From: Salinibacterium sp. M195
GTDB taxonomy: Bacteria > Actinomycetota > Actinomycetes > Actinomycetales > Microbacteriaceae
DNA length: 64,000 nt
NCBI RefSeq assembly: GCF_019443965.1
Contig: NZ_CP040814.1
Span: forward strand, 434,001-498,000
Reading direction: 5' to 3'
The notes under the pieces are model-generated. The model ran no database searches. It was given only the letters and a program-made list of their open reading frames with translations, and was not told the origin of the DNA. Positions 7,941-16,573 of the stretch are shown one piece after another. Position 1 is the stretch's first letter. Each line of letters opens with the position of its first letter. The position numbers and the translations under genes are program-made.

Positions 7941-9773
7941 GTGAGAAGATCGAACGTAATGATAAGTCCAACGATTAGTGCCACCACCAAGTCGCGAGCT
8001 GCCGCAGTTCGACGGACGATCGGTGGGCAGTATATTTTTGACAGCTTTGCGTGGACGGTTTCACTAAGCTTCGCTGCGATTTTCCGCTACGAGTTCGCGC
8101 TGGGAAACGTTACTTGGTCGTCGATCGCCATACTGTGCCTAGTGGCGATCACTCTTCAGCTAATCTTCGGACGGCTGTTCAACCTGTACCGCGGCCGCTT
8201 CCGAATCGGATCGTTCCACGAAGTCCAAGCCCTCGCTGCAACCGTCGCCGTCACGGCGCTCCTGATCGGCTTGCCGGTAATCATCTTCGGGACTGTGCTC
8301 AACATCCCGCGAAGCACTGTGATCGTGGCACTCCCCATGACGCTCGTCCTCAGCGGTGGCGCTCGCTATGTGCGGCGCTGGCGGAGGGAGACTCAGTCAA
8401 AGCCCAGTGAGGCTTCCAAGGCCCTGGTTTACGGCGCTGGCTATCTCGCGAACTTTCTGGTGCCGCAGATGCTCACCGACAGATCATCCAAATTCATCCC
8501 TGTTGGACTTATCGATGACAGCCCAGCGAAGAGCAACTACTCAATAGGTGGCGTTCCTGTGCTTGGCACCAGGGAAGACCTTAACTCGATTACGGATGCC
8601 ACCGGGGCAACAACCCTGATCGTGAGTATCGGCCGAGCCGACGCGGCTCTCATGCGAGAGATCAAAGACGCAGCGGACGCTGCCAACCTTAGAGTGCTCG
8701 TTTTCCCGTTGTTGACCGAGATCCTCGAAGGTGAGTCAAGCCTCTCTGACCTTAAAGAGGTGTCCATTGAGGACCTCATCGGCCGCAATCCGGTGGACAC
8801 CGAGGTTGAGTCCATCGCGGACTACTTGGCCGGGAAAAGGGTTCTCGTCACTGGAGCTGGCGGGTCGATCGGATCAGTACTGAGCCGTCAGATTGCAAAA
8901 TTCGCGCCAGCAGAACTCATGATGCTTGATCGCGACGAATCGGGGCTTCAAGCCGCACAAATTGCGATCGACGGGCACGGCTTACTCGACACGAAGAATG
9001 TGATCCTTGCGGACATCCGAGACCGTGAATCGCTTCTGAAAATATTCCGCGAACGTCGACCCGAAGTAGTGTTCCACGCCGCGGCGCTCAAGCACCTCCC
9101 GATGCTCGAACAGTATCCAGACGAAGCGTGGAAGACCAATGTTCTTGGCACTCTGAACGTTCTCGAGGCCGCCAGATCGGTAGATGTCGCAACATTCATC
9201 AACATCTCGACAGATAAAGCTGCCAACCCCACGAGCATCCTCGGCCATTCCAAACGCATGGCAGAAAAGCTCACGGCCTGGGCAGCGCAAGACACGGGTA
9301 GTTCGTATCTTTCCGTGAGGTTCGGAAACGTGATCGGTAGTCGTGGTTCGATGCTCCCGACGTTCACGTCCCTGATCGCCGCAGGTGGGCCCCTCACCAT
9401 CACTCATCCTGACGTCACCCGATTCTTCATGACGATTCCCGAAGCGTGTCAACTGGTAATCCAGGCGGGCGGCATTGGCCGGCCAGGTGAAGTTCTCATT
9501 CTGGACATGGGTGAGCCCGTAAAGATCTTGGATGTAGCAAACCGCATGATCGCAATGTCCGGTAAGGACATCGAGATCGTCTACACCGGGCTCCGCCCAG
9601 GTGAGAAACTCCACGAGGAGCTTCTCGGTGACTCGGAACTCGATTCACGCCCAAGACACCCCAAAATTTCACATGCGACGGTGCACACGTTGTCTCCCGA
9701 CCGACTCGACAAGGCCGAGTGGCAGAGACGCTGTGGCACCACTGGCGCTGACGAAGCAGGAGATGCTCAGTAA
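7941..9773 (+). CDS. Membrane NDP-sugar 4,6-dehydratase (PglF/CapD/FlaA1 type)
   Basis: A 610-residue protein. Roughly residues 30-145 form four membrane helices. Residues 160-260 are a CoA-binding-like/Rossmann regulatory segment, and residues 297 onward are an extended SDR catalytic domain with the NAD motif GAGGSIGS at 305-312. Family members of this length dehydrate UDP-GlcNAc to the 4-keto-6-deoxy sugar. The expected catalytic region is present around STDKAANPTSILGHSKR, where the family uses S/K and M/K in place of the classic YxxxK. The start is GTG 7941, with ATG 7959 as an alternative. The stop codon overlaps the ATG of the next gene (TAATG), pointing to one operon with the aminotransferase, phosphoglycosyltransferase and acetyltransferase. 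Confidence 0.85.
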   Translation: MRRSNVMISPTISATTKSRAAAVRRTIGGQYIFDSFAWTVSLSFAAIFRYEFALGNVTWSSIAILCLVAITLQLIFGRLFNLYRGRFRIGSFHEVQALAATVAVTALLIGLPVIIFGTVLNIPRSTVIVALPMTLVLSGGARYVRRWRRETQSKPSEASKALVYGAGYLANFLVPQMLTDRSSKFIPVGLIDDSPAKSNYSIGGVPVLGTREDLNSITDATGATTLIVSIGRADAALMREIKDAADAANLRVLVFPLLTEILEGESSLSDLKEVSIEDLIGRNPVDTEVESIADYLAGKRVLVTGAGGSIGSVLSRQIAKFAPAELMMLDRDESGLQAAQIAIDGHGLLDTKNVILADIRDRESLLKIFRERRPEVVFHAAALKHLPMLEQYPDEAWKTNVLGTLNVLEAARSVDVATFINISTDKAANPTSILGHSKRMAEKLTAWAAQDTGSSYLSVRFGNVIGSRGSMLPTFTSLIAAGGPLTITHPDVTRFFMTIPEACQLVIQAGGIGRPGEVLILDMGEPVKILDVANRMIAMSGKDIEIVYTGLRPGEKLHEELLGDSELDSRPRHPKISHATVHTLSPDRLDKAEWQRRCGTTGADEAGDAQ

Positions 9774-10909
9774 TGACAAAGCGTATTTACCTCTCATCTC
9801 CGGATGTTGGCCAGCTCGAGGAAGACTATGTGGTCGCCGCAATGCGATCCGGTTGGATTGCTCCGTTGGGCCCCGATGTCGACGCGTTCGAGTCCGCAAT
9901 CGCCGAGGCTACGCAACGCGCGCATGCTGTAGCGCTATCCTCCGGAACTGCCGCGCTTCACCTCGCGCTCATAGCGAAAGGCGTTAAAGCGGGAGACGTT
10001 GTACTCACATCGACTATGACCTTTGCCGCGACAGCAAACGCAATTCGCTACGTCGGCGCAGAGCCGTTCTTCATTGACTCTGATGTGCTTACGGGAAATA
10101 TCGACACGGCTCTCCTAGAAGAGGCACTGTCTGATTTCGAGAGCCGCGGCGAGCGAGTTGCCGCCATTCTGCCCGTCGACCTCTTGGGGAAGACCGCCGA
10201 TTACACGGTGATTGACGCCCTCGCAGCGAGATTTGATGTACCGGTCATCTCGGATGCTGCAGAATCCCTCGGGGCAACTCACCACGGCAAGGCTGCAGGA
10301 TCCTTCGGCGATGTCGCCGCGATTTCCTTCAACGGCAACAAGGTTATGACGACTTCTGGCGGCGGCATGTTGCTGACGGACGACAGCGATCTGGCCCAAT
10401 ACACTCGCTATCTTGCTACGCAAGCACGCCAACCTGTCGCTCACTACGAGCACACAGAGATTGGTTACAACTACCGCCTCAGCAACCTTCTCGCGGCTCT
10501 CGGGCGAGCACAGCTCGAGCGTCTCCCCTCGATGATCAGCCGTCGTCGCGCTATTCGCGAGCGCTACCGCGAAGTCTTCTCCGGCGTAAACGGCGTGACA
10601 ATTTTCGGTGGTGAATCAGACTCCGAAGATAACTTCTGGCTGACCTCAATCATTGTTGACTCTGCCGTTACTGGCTGGTCTCCCGCTGAGCTCACTAGCG
10701 CCCTTTCCGAGGACAATATCGAAAGCCGTCCGTTGTGGAAGCCGATGCACCTCCAGCCCATCTTCTCCGAGGCTCGAAGCTTGGTCTCCGGCGCGTCTGA
10801 ACGACTCTTCGAAACCGGCGTCACTCTTCCGAGCGGCTCAGTCTTGAATGACTCTGAGCTAGAGCGGATCGTTTCCCAGATCAACCGATTTGTTGATTCG
10901 CGCTCGTGA
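9773..10909 (+). CDS. DegT/DnrJ/EryC1/StrS sugar aminotransferase (PglE-like)
   Basis: A 378-residue PLP-dependent aminotransferase that transfers an amino group to a keto sugar nucleotide. The PLP lysine is K190 in SFNGNKVMTTSGGGM, and the cofactor-binding region SSGTAALHLAL is at 57-67. The neighbour order dehydratase, aminotransferase, phosphoglycosyltransferase, acetyltransferase matches the set that makes UDP-diacetylbacillosamine in Campylobacter, where PglE aminates the 4-keto carbon. The product here is inferred, not shown. It overlaps the dehydratase by 1 nt and the next gene by 4 nt (GTGA). Confidence 0.85.
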   Translation: MTKRIYLSSPDVGQLEEDYVVAAMRSGWIAPLGPDVDAFESAIAEATQRAHAVALSSGTAALHLALIAKGVKAGDVVLTSTMTFAATANAIRYVGAEPFFIDSDVLTGNIDTALLEEALSDFESRGERVAAILPVDLLGKTADYTVIDALAARFDVPVISDAAESLGATHHGKAAGSFGDVAAISFNGNKVMTTSGGGMLLTDDSDLAQYTRYLATQARQPVAHYEHTEIGYNYRLSNLLAALGRAQLERLPSMISRRRAIRERYREVFSGVNGVTIFGGESDSEDNFWLTSIIVDSAVTGWSPAELTSALSEDNIESRPLWKPMHLQPIFSEARSLVSGASERLFETGVTLPSGSVLNDSELERIVSQINRFVDSRS

Positions 10910-11535
10910 CAGAACGTCTCGCGTATGACGGCGTAAAGAGAGGGTGCGATCTCGCACTCGCTCTCGTCGGCATCGTCCTTTCTGCACCGATTCAAGCCGT
11001 CGTCGCCGTTCTCGTTGCGGTGAACTTAGGGCGCCCGGTGATCTTCGCGCAGCCCAGGCCGGGGCTCGGCGGCAAAGTATTCATGCTGTACAAATTTCGC
11101 ACGATGAAGCCGATTGATGCCGCAAATAACGTAGTCGCAGATGACGAACGTCTCACCAAATTTGGGCGGATGCTTCGCTCAACCAGCTTGGATGAGCTGC
11201 CTGCCTTGGTTAACGTCATCCGGGGCGATATGAGCATCGTGGGTCCTAGACCTCTTTTGGTTGCTTATCTTGAACGGTACAACGCAAAACAAGCCAGACG
11301 CCACGAGGTGCGTCCAGGAATTACGGGGCTAGCTCAAGTTTCGGGCCGGAATGCGATCAGCTGGGACGAGCGATTCTCTCTGGACGTCGAGTACGTCGAC
11401 AACCGATCTCTTCGCTTAGATGCGTCCATAGTCGCGAGAACCGTAACAACAGTTTTCAAGAGAGAGGGAATCTCCGCGGCTGATAGCGCCACGATGACCG
11501 AATTCTTGGGCAACGACGAGGAGCCATCACCGTGA
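10906..11535 (+). CDS. Initiating phosphoglycosyltransferase (PglC-like, bacterial sugar transferase)
   Basis: A 209-residue monotopic phosphoglycosyltransferase that transfers a sugar-1-phosphate to undecaprenyl phosphate and so starts repeat-unit assembly. It has a short N-terminal re-entrant hydrophobic helix (about 13-40), the motif YKFRTMKP, the catalytic Asp-Glu pair in TSLDELP (D96, E97) and GDMSIVGPRPLL. The length fits the minimal small-PGT form without the extra membrane domain of WbaP. GTG start overlapping the upstream stop; it overlaps the acetyltransferase by 4 nt. It is the only initiating transferase I see in the locus. Confidence 0.88.
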   Translation: MTERLAYDGVKRGCDLALALVGIVLSAPIQAVVAVLVAVNLGRPVIFAQPRPGLGGKVFMLYKFRTMKPIDAANNVVADDERLTKFGRMLRSTSLDELPALVNVIRGDMSIVGPRPLLVAYLERYNAKQARRHEVRPGITGLAQVSGRNAISWDERFSLDVEYVDNRSLRLDASIVARTVTTVFKREGISAADSATMTEFLGNDEEPSP

Positions 11536-12176
11536 CGGTGCCCCTGGTCGTGATTGGTGCTGGTGGATTCGGACGTGAAGCCCTCGATGTTGCTGAAGCG
11601 ATTAATGCCGCGTCCGATGCCCCGCTGTTCGACATCCTCGGCGTGATTGATGATGCCCCCGACTCTGAGAACCTGCGTCTTCTGAGCAACCGCGGCATCC
11701 GCTATCTTGGCACTCAAGAGAGCTGGCCTAGCGCCGAACCAACGGCACAGTTTGTAGTCGGGATCGGCTCTCCGCTGGTCAGACAACGTATTGCCCAGAA
11801 ATTTGGCGATCTCGGTCGTGTCCCGGCCACCCTTATCCACCCCTCAGCCAACATTGGTTCCGAGGTCGTCGTGTCTGGCGGATTGGTCATCTGTGCAGGG
11901 GTTGCGGTCTCGACTAACGTATCCTTCGGTGCACACGTTCACGTCAATGCAAACGCCACAATCGGCCACGATACGGTGCTCGGTGACTACGTGTCGGTGA
12001 ATCCCGGAGCGGTCATTTCCGGCAATGTCGTTATCGAAGCAAGAACGCTTATCGGTGCCGGCGCCGTGCTGCTTCAAGGTTTGAGGGTTGGCGAAGAAAG
12101 CACTGTCGGCGCCGCCGCGTGCGTCGTACGAAACGTTGAACAGGGTAGGACTGTCAAGGGCATCCCCGCCCGCTAG
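11532..12176 (+). CDS. Sugar O/N-acetyltransferase with left-handed beta-helix (PglD-like)
   Basis: A 214-residue enzyme of the NeuD/PglD family. The N-terminal part (VVIGAGGFGREALDVAEA) is a Rossmann-like sugar-nucleotide binding domain. The C-terminal part has hexapeptide repeats forming a left-handed beta-helix, with the catalytic histidine expected in IGHDTVLGDY. Members acetylate the amino group of UDP-4-amino-sugars. With the preceding dehydratase and aminotransferase it would complete a di-N-acetylated sugar. Starts at GTG 11532 overlapping the upstream TGA; a second GTG lies 6 nt on. Confidence 0.85.
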   Translation: MTVPLVVIGAGGFGREALDVAEAINAASDAPLFDILGVIDDAPDSENLRLLSNRGIRYLGTQESWPSAEPTAQFVVGIGSPLVRQRIAQKFGDLGRVPATLIHPSANIGSEVVVSGGLVICAGVAVSTNVSFGAHVHVNANATIGHDTVLGDYVSVNPGAVISGNVVIEARTLIGAGAVLLQGLRVGEESTVGAAACVVRNVEQGRTVKGIPAR

Positions 12177-12189
12177 GTCAGGAGTAAAA

Positions 12190-13143
12190 ATGAAGATTCT
12201 CATTACCGGTGGAGCCGGATTTATTGGGTCGAACCTCGCCCGCCACATGAACAATGTTCATCCTGACTGGCAGGTAAACATTCTTGATGATCTCAGCACG
12301 GGATTCCGCTCCAACCTCACCGGACTGGATGCGACTTTTCATGATGGGAGCATTCTCGACACCGAACTCCTGGGAACTGTGGCGGCGGGCATGGACTCCA
12401 TCGTTCATCTCGCGGCAATTCCCAGCGTTCCCCGCTCGGTCGCGGCGCCCCGCCCAACCCACGACGCCAACTCAACCGGGACATTGAATGTCCTCGAGGC
12501 CGCACGCGAAGCAGGGATCGAACAGGTGATCGTAGCGTCATCAAGTTCCGTCTACGGAAGCAACCCTGCCCTTCCCAAGTCCGAGTTCGACTGGACCCGG
12601 CCCATGAGTCCTTACGCAGTTAGCAAGCAGGCGACCGAAGGCTATCCCCTCGCCTACAACTTCTCCTACGGGATGAAGAATCTCGCCTTCCGGTTCTTCA
12701 ACGTTTACGGCCCAGGGCAAGCCGCTGGACATGCCTATGCTGCGGTGATTCCGCAATTCTTAGATGCCGCGATGCGTGATGCGCCCCTCTCGATTCACGG
12801 CGACGGCCTGCAATCCCGAGACTTCACCTTTGTCGGCACGGTTTGTGCCGTAATCACCGCGGCAATCGATCGCAAGGTGTCGTCGAACGATCCCGTCAAC
12901 TTGGCCTTCGGCACGAACACGACGCTGCTTGAGCTCGTTGATGAACTAGAGAAAACCCTCGACAAGGCGCTTGTAGTCGAGCACCAAGATTCTCGAACCG
13001 GCGACGTACGCGCGTCGCAGTCCGATGGGCTGCGCGTTCGAGAGCTATTTCCTGAGGTCACTCCGGTCCCGCTTCGCGAGGGCCTCGACCGCACTGCTCA
13101 GTGGTTCGTCGAGACGAGCGACAGCGCAGCTCCGACGCCATGA
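12190..13143 (+). CDS. NAD-dependent nucleotide-sugar epimerase/dehydratase (GalE-like SDR)
   Basis: A 317-residue extended SDR. It opens with MKILITGGAGFIGSNLA (NAD-binding GxxGxxG) and has the catalytic pair in SPYAVSKQ (Tyr-x3-Lys). It probably interconverts UDP-hexoses such as UDP-Glc/Gal or UDP-GlcNAc/GalNAc, feeding the glycosyltransferases downstream. The ATG at 12190 follows an AGGAG ribosome-binding site with good spacing. A longer in-frame start at 12088 would overlap the acetyltransferase by nearly 90 nt and adds residues without family similarity. It overlaps the next gene by 4 nt (ATGA). Confidence 0.85.
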   Translation: MKILITGGAGFIGSNLARHMNNVHPDWQVNILDDLSTGFRSNLTGLDATFHDGSILDTELLGTVAAGMDSIVHLAAIPSVPRSVAAPRPTHDANSTGTLNVLEAAREAGIEQVIVASSSSVYGSNPALPKSEFDWTRPMSPYAVSKQATEGYPLAYNFSYGMKNLAFRFFNVYGPGQAAGHAYAAVIPQFLDAAMRDAPLSIHGDGLQSRDFTFVGTVCAVITAAIDRKVSSNDPVNLAFGTNTTLLELVDELEKTLDKALVVEHQDSRTGDVRASQSDGLRVRELFPEVTPVPLREGLDRTAQWFVETSDSAAPTP

Positions 13144-14306
13144 CTCGCCCCAGGTCCATAGTTCTCGGAGTCACCTCCGATGTGTCGCTGACACTGATGC
13201 GAGGCTTCCCCGAGTACTTACGGGACCAAGGGTGGGATGTGCATGTCGTCAGCTCGCCAGGGCCGCTCTTGGAAAGGCTGCGTTTAGCCGAGGGGATATC
13301 CACCCATCAGCTGCCAATGGCGCGAGAACCATCCCCCTTTGCTGACATCACAGCGCTAGTGGCGTGGATCCGTCTCCTCAGAAAAATTCGGCCAATGGTG
13401 ACCTCAGTGGGTACGCCAAAGGCTGGGCTGTTAGGTGGTCTCGCCGCGAAACTCACTGGCGTTCCTCACCGGGTATACCTTCTGCGAGGTCTGCGATTGG
13501 AAACGTCGACGGGGATCAAACGTCGAATTTTTACTCTCGCCGAGAAAGTGGCTTCATCAACAGCACACCGCGTTGTAGCCGTGAGCGCGAGCCTCCGGGC
13601 CAGAGCTATCGAATTGCGCGTTGTTCACGCTAACAAAATCATTGTGATCGGTTCAGGCAGCTCGAACGGGGTCGACACTACAGCTCATTCCGCCGATGTT
13701 ATTGACGTCGAAGAAAAGCTGGCGCTCCGAACTGAGCTCAAGATCGACAAGGAAGTTCCCGTCATCGGATTCGTTGGCCGTTTGACTACCGACAAAGGGC
13801 TAGACGTTTTAGCTGAAGCGCGCCAGTTGCTGGCAGATTCAGACACGGATTACTATCTGCTGGTGATTGGCGGCATTGACGACGGGCAGAACAACTCCGT
13901 CGTTGCACAATTGACCGAGACTGGTCGGCCGGCAATAATCTCGGGCCACGTTTCAGATCCGCGCCCGTACTATTCGATTATGGATGTGTTGTGCCTCCCG
14001 ACGTTTAGAGAAGGCTTTCCGAACGTCGTCTTGGAAGCGGCGGCCATGGGTGTTCCGGCAGTCACAACCAATGCCACAGGTGCAGTTGATTCTGTCGTTG
14101 ATGGGCTGACGGGGATGGTAGTCGAGGTGAAGTCTGGGCCAGCTTTGGCGGATGCCCTGCGGCTGCTCGTCAGCGACTCCACACTTCGCGAACGACTGGG
14201 TGCCGCTGCACGAGCACACGTTGTTGAACACTTCGAACGTGGGTCTGTTTGGCAAGCGAACGAACAGTTCTATAGTTCGTTGGCGGAATCATCCAGTGAC
14301 CAATGA
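13140..14306 (+). CDS. GT4 glycosyltransferase (CapM/PglA-like)
   Basis: A 388-residue GT-B enzyme of family GT4. The segment GTPKAGLLGGLAAKLTG and the following RVYLLRGLRLE match the CapM-like subgroup that acts on lipid-linked HexNAc acceptors. The C-terminal domain has FREGFPNVVLEAAAMG, the E-x7-E donor-binding motif. It starts at ATG 13140, overlapping the epimerase stop by 4 nt. As in Campylobacter PglA, it could add the second sugar to the PglC product; this is an inference from position and subgroup. Confidence 0.83.
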   Translation: MTRPRSIVLGVTSDVSLTLMRGFPEYLRDQGWDVHVVSSPGPLLERLRLAEGISTHQLPMAREPSPFADITALVAWIRLLRKIRPMVTSVGTPKAGLLGGLAAKLTGVPHRVYLLRGLRLETSTGIKRRIFTLAEKVASSTAHRVVAVSASLRARAIELRVVHANKIIVIGSGSSNGVDTTAHSADVIDVEEKLALRTELKIDKEVPVIGFVGRLTTDKGLDVLAEARQLLADSDTDYYLLVIGGIDDGQNNSVVAQLTETGRPAIISGHVSDPRPYYSIMDVLCLPTFREGFPNVVLEAAAMGVPAVTTNATGAVDSVVDGLTGMVVEVKSGPALADALRLLVSDSTLRERLGAAARAHVVEHFERGSVWQANEQFYSSLAESSSDQ

Positions 14307-15355
14307 GCACTCTCAGAACCTTCACCTCGTACGGACGCGGAGCTGGCAGCGCCCGAGTGAGGGTATTCGACTGGCTCGATTACCTTTCGCTTGACGCGAC
14401 GAGTGAGACCTATTTGGGCACGTCAAACAATTCTGGTCGCACTCTAGCGACCCACCCGTGGGGCGTCGTACAGGCGGAGTGGCGACTGCGAGCGGCTACT
14501 CGCAACATCGCTGACGCTACTACTCTTATTTCTCGTCAAGCGAGCCCGTTGAGTGCGGGCCGTCTCGAGGCGACATTGTTGAGCAAGGCGGCGCGAGGTA
14601 TTTATGACTTCGATGATGCGTTGGGGCTCAGCCCGGCTGGCGGAACGGCTTCGCTCTCGTCAAAGCAACGTGTCTGGACTAATTCAGTACGTGCTGCCGA
14701 CATCGTGATTGCCGGAAACGCGAATCTCGCAGAGCAGGCGCTGCGCCTCAACGACAATGTAGTGATCATTCCCAGTTGCGTTGACCCGGCACAGTACGAG
14801 CGCAAGACGACCTATGAGATCTCGAGAGTACCGCGTGCGCTGTGGATAGGCTCCCCGAGCACAGAAAGCTATCTCAAGACGATCAGCACCTCTCTGCTTG
14901 CTCTGCATGCCTCCCACGGTTTGCGGTTGACCGTCATCAGCGCTGGCGATGCGAGCCTTGGCGCACTCGACATCATGATCGACCGTAAGGACTGGTCGCC
15001 GCACGGGTTCGGCGACGATATTCGGCAGGCTGATTTTGGGGTGATGCCGCTGGTCGATAACGAGTGGGCTCGTGGCAAGTGCGCCTACAAGTTGCTTCAA
15101 TACGGAGCCGCTGGGCTGCCCATGATCGGGAGTCCGGTCGGCGCAAACGCCGAGGTTCTCACTCACGCCGGTGCCGGCGCGCCATCGACAACAGACGAGT
15201 GGATCGCCGAGATGGAACGCATGATCGACGCCTCCCCAGATTCACGAGCCGCCCAGGGCGAACTGGCCCTTCACACCGTAGCTGAGAAGTACAGTTTCTC
15301 CGCCTGGGCCCCTACGTGGGCTCGCACAGTGGGTGTCGCTGCTCCGCGAGAATAG
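14303..15355 (+). CDS. Putative GT-B glycosyltransferase
   Basis: A 350-residue protein that ends with a recognisable GT4-like donor-binding region, KLLQYGAAGLPMIGSPVGANAEVL, and opens with a glycine-rich loop (YGRGAGSARVRVFDWL). It has no long hydrophobic segments, so it should be cytoplasmic or peripheral. It overlaps the preceding GT4 gene by 4 nt (ATGA) and ends the rightward polysaccharide operon. It is convergent with the flippase gene 30 nt away, with no obvious terminator hairpin in between. The glycosyltransferase call is reasonable; sugar specificity is unknown. Confidence 0.65.
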   Translation: MSTLRTFTSYGRGAGSARVRVFDWLDYLSLDATSETYLGTSNNSGRTLATHPWGVVQAEWRLRAATRNIADATTLISRQASPLSAGRLEATLLSKAARGIYDFDDALGLSPAGGTASLSSKQRVWTNSVRAADIVIAGNANLAEQALRLNDNVVIIPSCVDPAQYERKTTYEISRVPRALWIGSPSTESYLKTISTSLLALHASHGLRLTVISAGDASLGALDIMIDRKDWSPHGFGDDIRQADFGVMPLVDNEWARGKCAYKLLQYGAAGLPMIGSPVGANAEVLTHAGAGAPSTTDEWIAEMERMIDASPDSRAAQGELALHTVAEKYSFSAWAPTWARTVGVAAPRE

Positions 15356-15384
15356 GCTCGCGCCTGTATTCGCTGAGTTCGGCG

Positions 15385-16548
15385 CTACAGAACTGGCTTA
15401 GTCGGGCGGATAATGAGGACCATCCACGAGAGGCTCGACAAGAGTGTGCCTGCCGCGAAGCCCCAAACCGCTCCCGTGAGCCCGCCCAAGAGCGCGCCGC
15501 TGAGGGGAACAACCACCGCGAGAACGGTTTGAATGATCCGCCCGGCAAAGAGCCGCGACCCTGACAGGTGCGCTCTGGCGACGATGTAGAAATAGTGACC
15601 CATAAAGTTTGCTGTGACGAAGACTGCGGTGGGGATAGCAAAAGGAACCAAGTCTGTAAGCGAGCCCAGATAAACATCGAGAACGCCTACGACCGCCAAT
15701 CCCCCGAAGGCTCCCCCGCCGAAGAGGATGCTCACCGCAACGACTGTGGCAACCCGTCGCATCGATCTCTGTCCCGCTATCGGTGCTGCGGCGATCTGAG
15801 GGCGGATCGGGTTCAGCGCCAAACGCACTGGTGCGGCCACATTGGATACCGCGCGATAGATGCCGAACTGGGCTAGCCCGAGAACCGGAGCGAGCAGGTA
15901 GGGCGTCCCAATCGCGCCGGCATCCATGAGCAGTGAGTCTTTCAGAAGCGGGCGAATGTGGACCGCATGTTGCTTGCACCAGCGCGCGATTGAGCGTGGC
16001 TCCAACAAGCGCGGCCATTTCGACAGCACCGCGGATGCGACGGCACCGGACGCCCACGCTGTCGACATCATCGACAAATCTCGCGAGCCTCCGAGGAAGT
16101 AAAAGGCCCATACCGAGATCGAGACCGCGAGTCCAGCAACGTCACCGGGAAGCACCCCCCGGAACTCTCCTCTTCGTAGCGAGAAGTAACGAGCTGAGCC
16201 TCGATAGACGGAGGCGGTCACTGCGATCGCCCCAATAACGGAGACTGCTCTCAGCGGCTCGAACGCCCAAGAGAGGGCGAAAGTAACGAGCCCCATTGCT
16301 AGTGCGAGGTATACCGTAACCGACGAGTAGTCGCGCCAGTGGACGAGGACGTTGTCGCGTATCTCCGACCGAAGGAACGCTTCACTGATGATTGACAGTG
16401 ACAGGGAAGCGCCGAAAGCGTATGCCAAGTACTGAATCGAAAAGCTTCCGAAGTCGGCCGGTGAAAGAGTAACCAGTCCCAACAGCTGAACAGCAAGCAC
16501 GTACGCCGCATTGGCCGCAATGGCGCCTACTGCTCTAAATCGCTTCAC
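15385..16548 (-). CDS. Wzx-like polysaccharide flippase (MOP superfamily)
   Basis: A 387-residue polytopic membrane protein with about ten to twelve hydrophobic helices spread along the whole length. Its layout resembles MOP-superfamily flippases such as Wzx, which move undecaprenyl-linked repeat units to the outer leaflet. Position between the two polymerase/ligase genes and the repeat-unit enzymes supports that role. Primary sequence motifs in Wzx proteins are weak, so the call rests on topology and context. It is slightly short for the family (often 410-480 residues). Confidence 0.65.
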   Translation of the reverse strand: MKRFRAVGAIAANAAYVLAVQLLGLVTLSPADFGSFSIQYLAYAFGASLSLSIISEAFLRSEIRDNVLVHWRDYSSVTVYLALAMGLVTFALSWAFEPLRAVSVIGAIAVTASVYRGSARYFSLRRGEFRGVLPGDVAGLAVSISVWAFYFLGGSRDLSMMSTAWASGAVASAVLSKWPRLLEPRSIARWCKQHAVHIRPLLKDSLLMDAGAIGTPYLLAPVLGLAQFGIYRAVSNVAAPVRLALNPIRPQIAAAPIAGQRSMRRVATVVAVSILFGGGAFGGLAVVGVLDVYLGSLTDLVPFAIPTAVFVTANFMGHYFYIVARAHLSGSRLFAGRIIQTVLAVVVPLSGALLGGLTGAVWGFAAGTLLSSLSWMVLIIRPTKPVL

Positions 16549-16573
16549 CTAGTTTGTGGCCTATCGACTCGAC

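Noticed and set aside
12088..12189. 34-residue extension of the epimerase
   Set aside because: Would overlap the acetyltransferase; the ATG at 12190 has a good ribosome-binding site and the family N-terminus.
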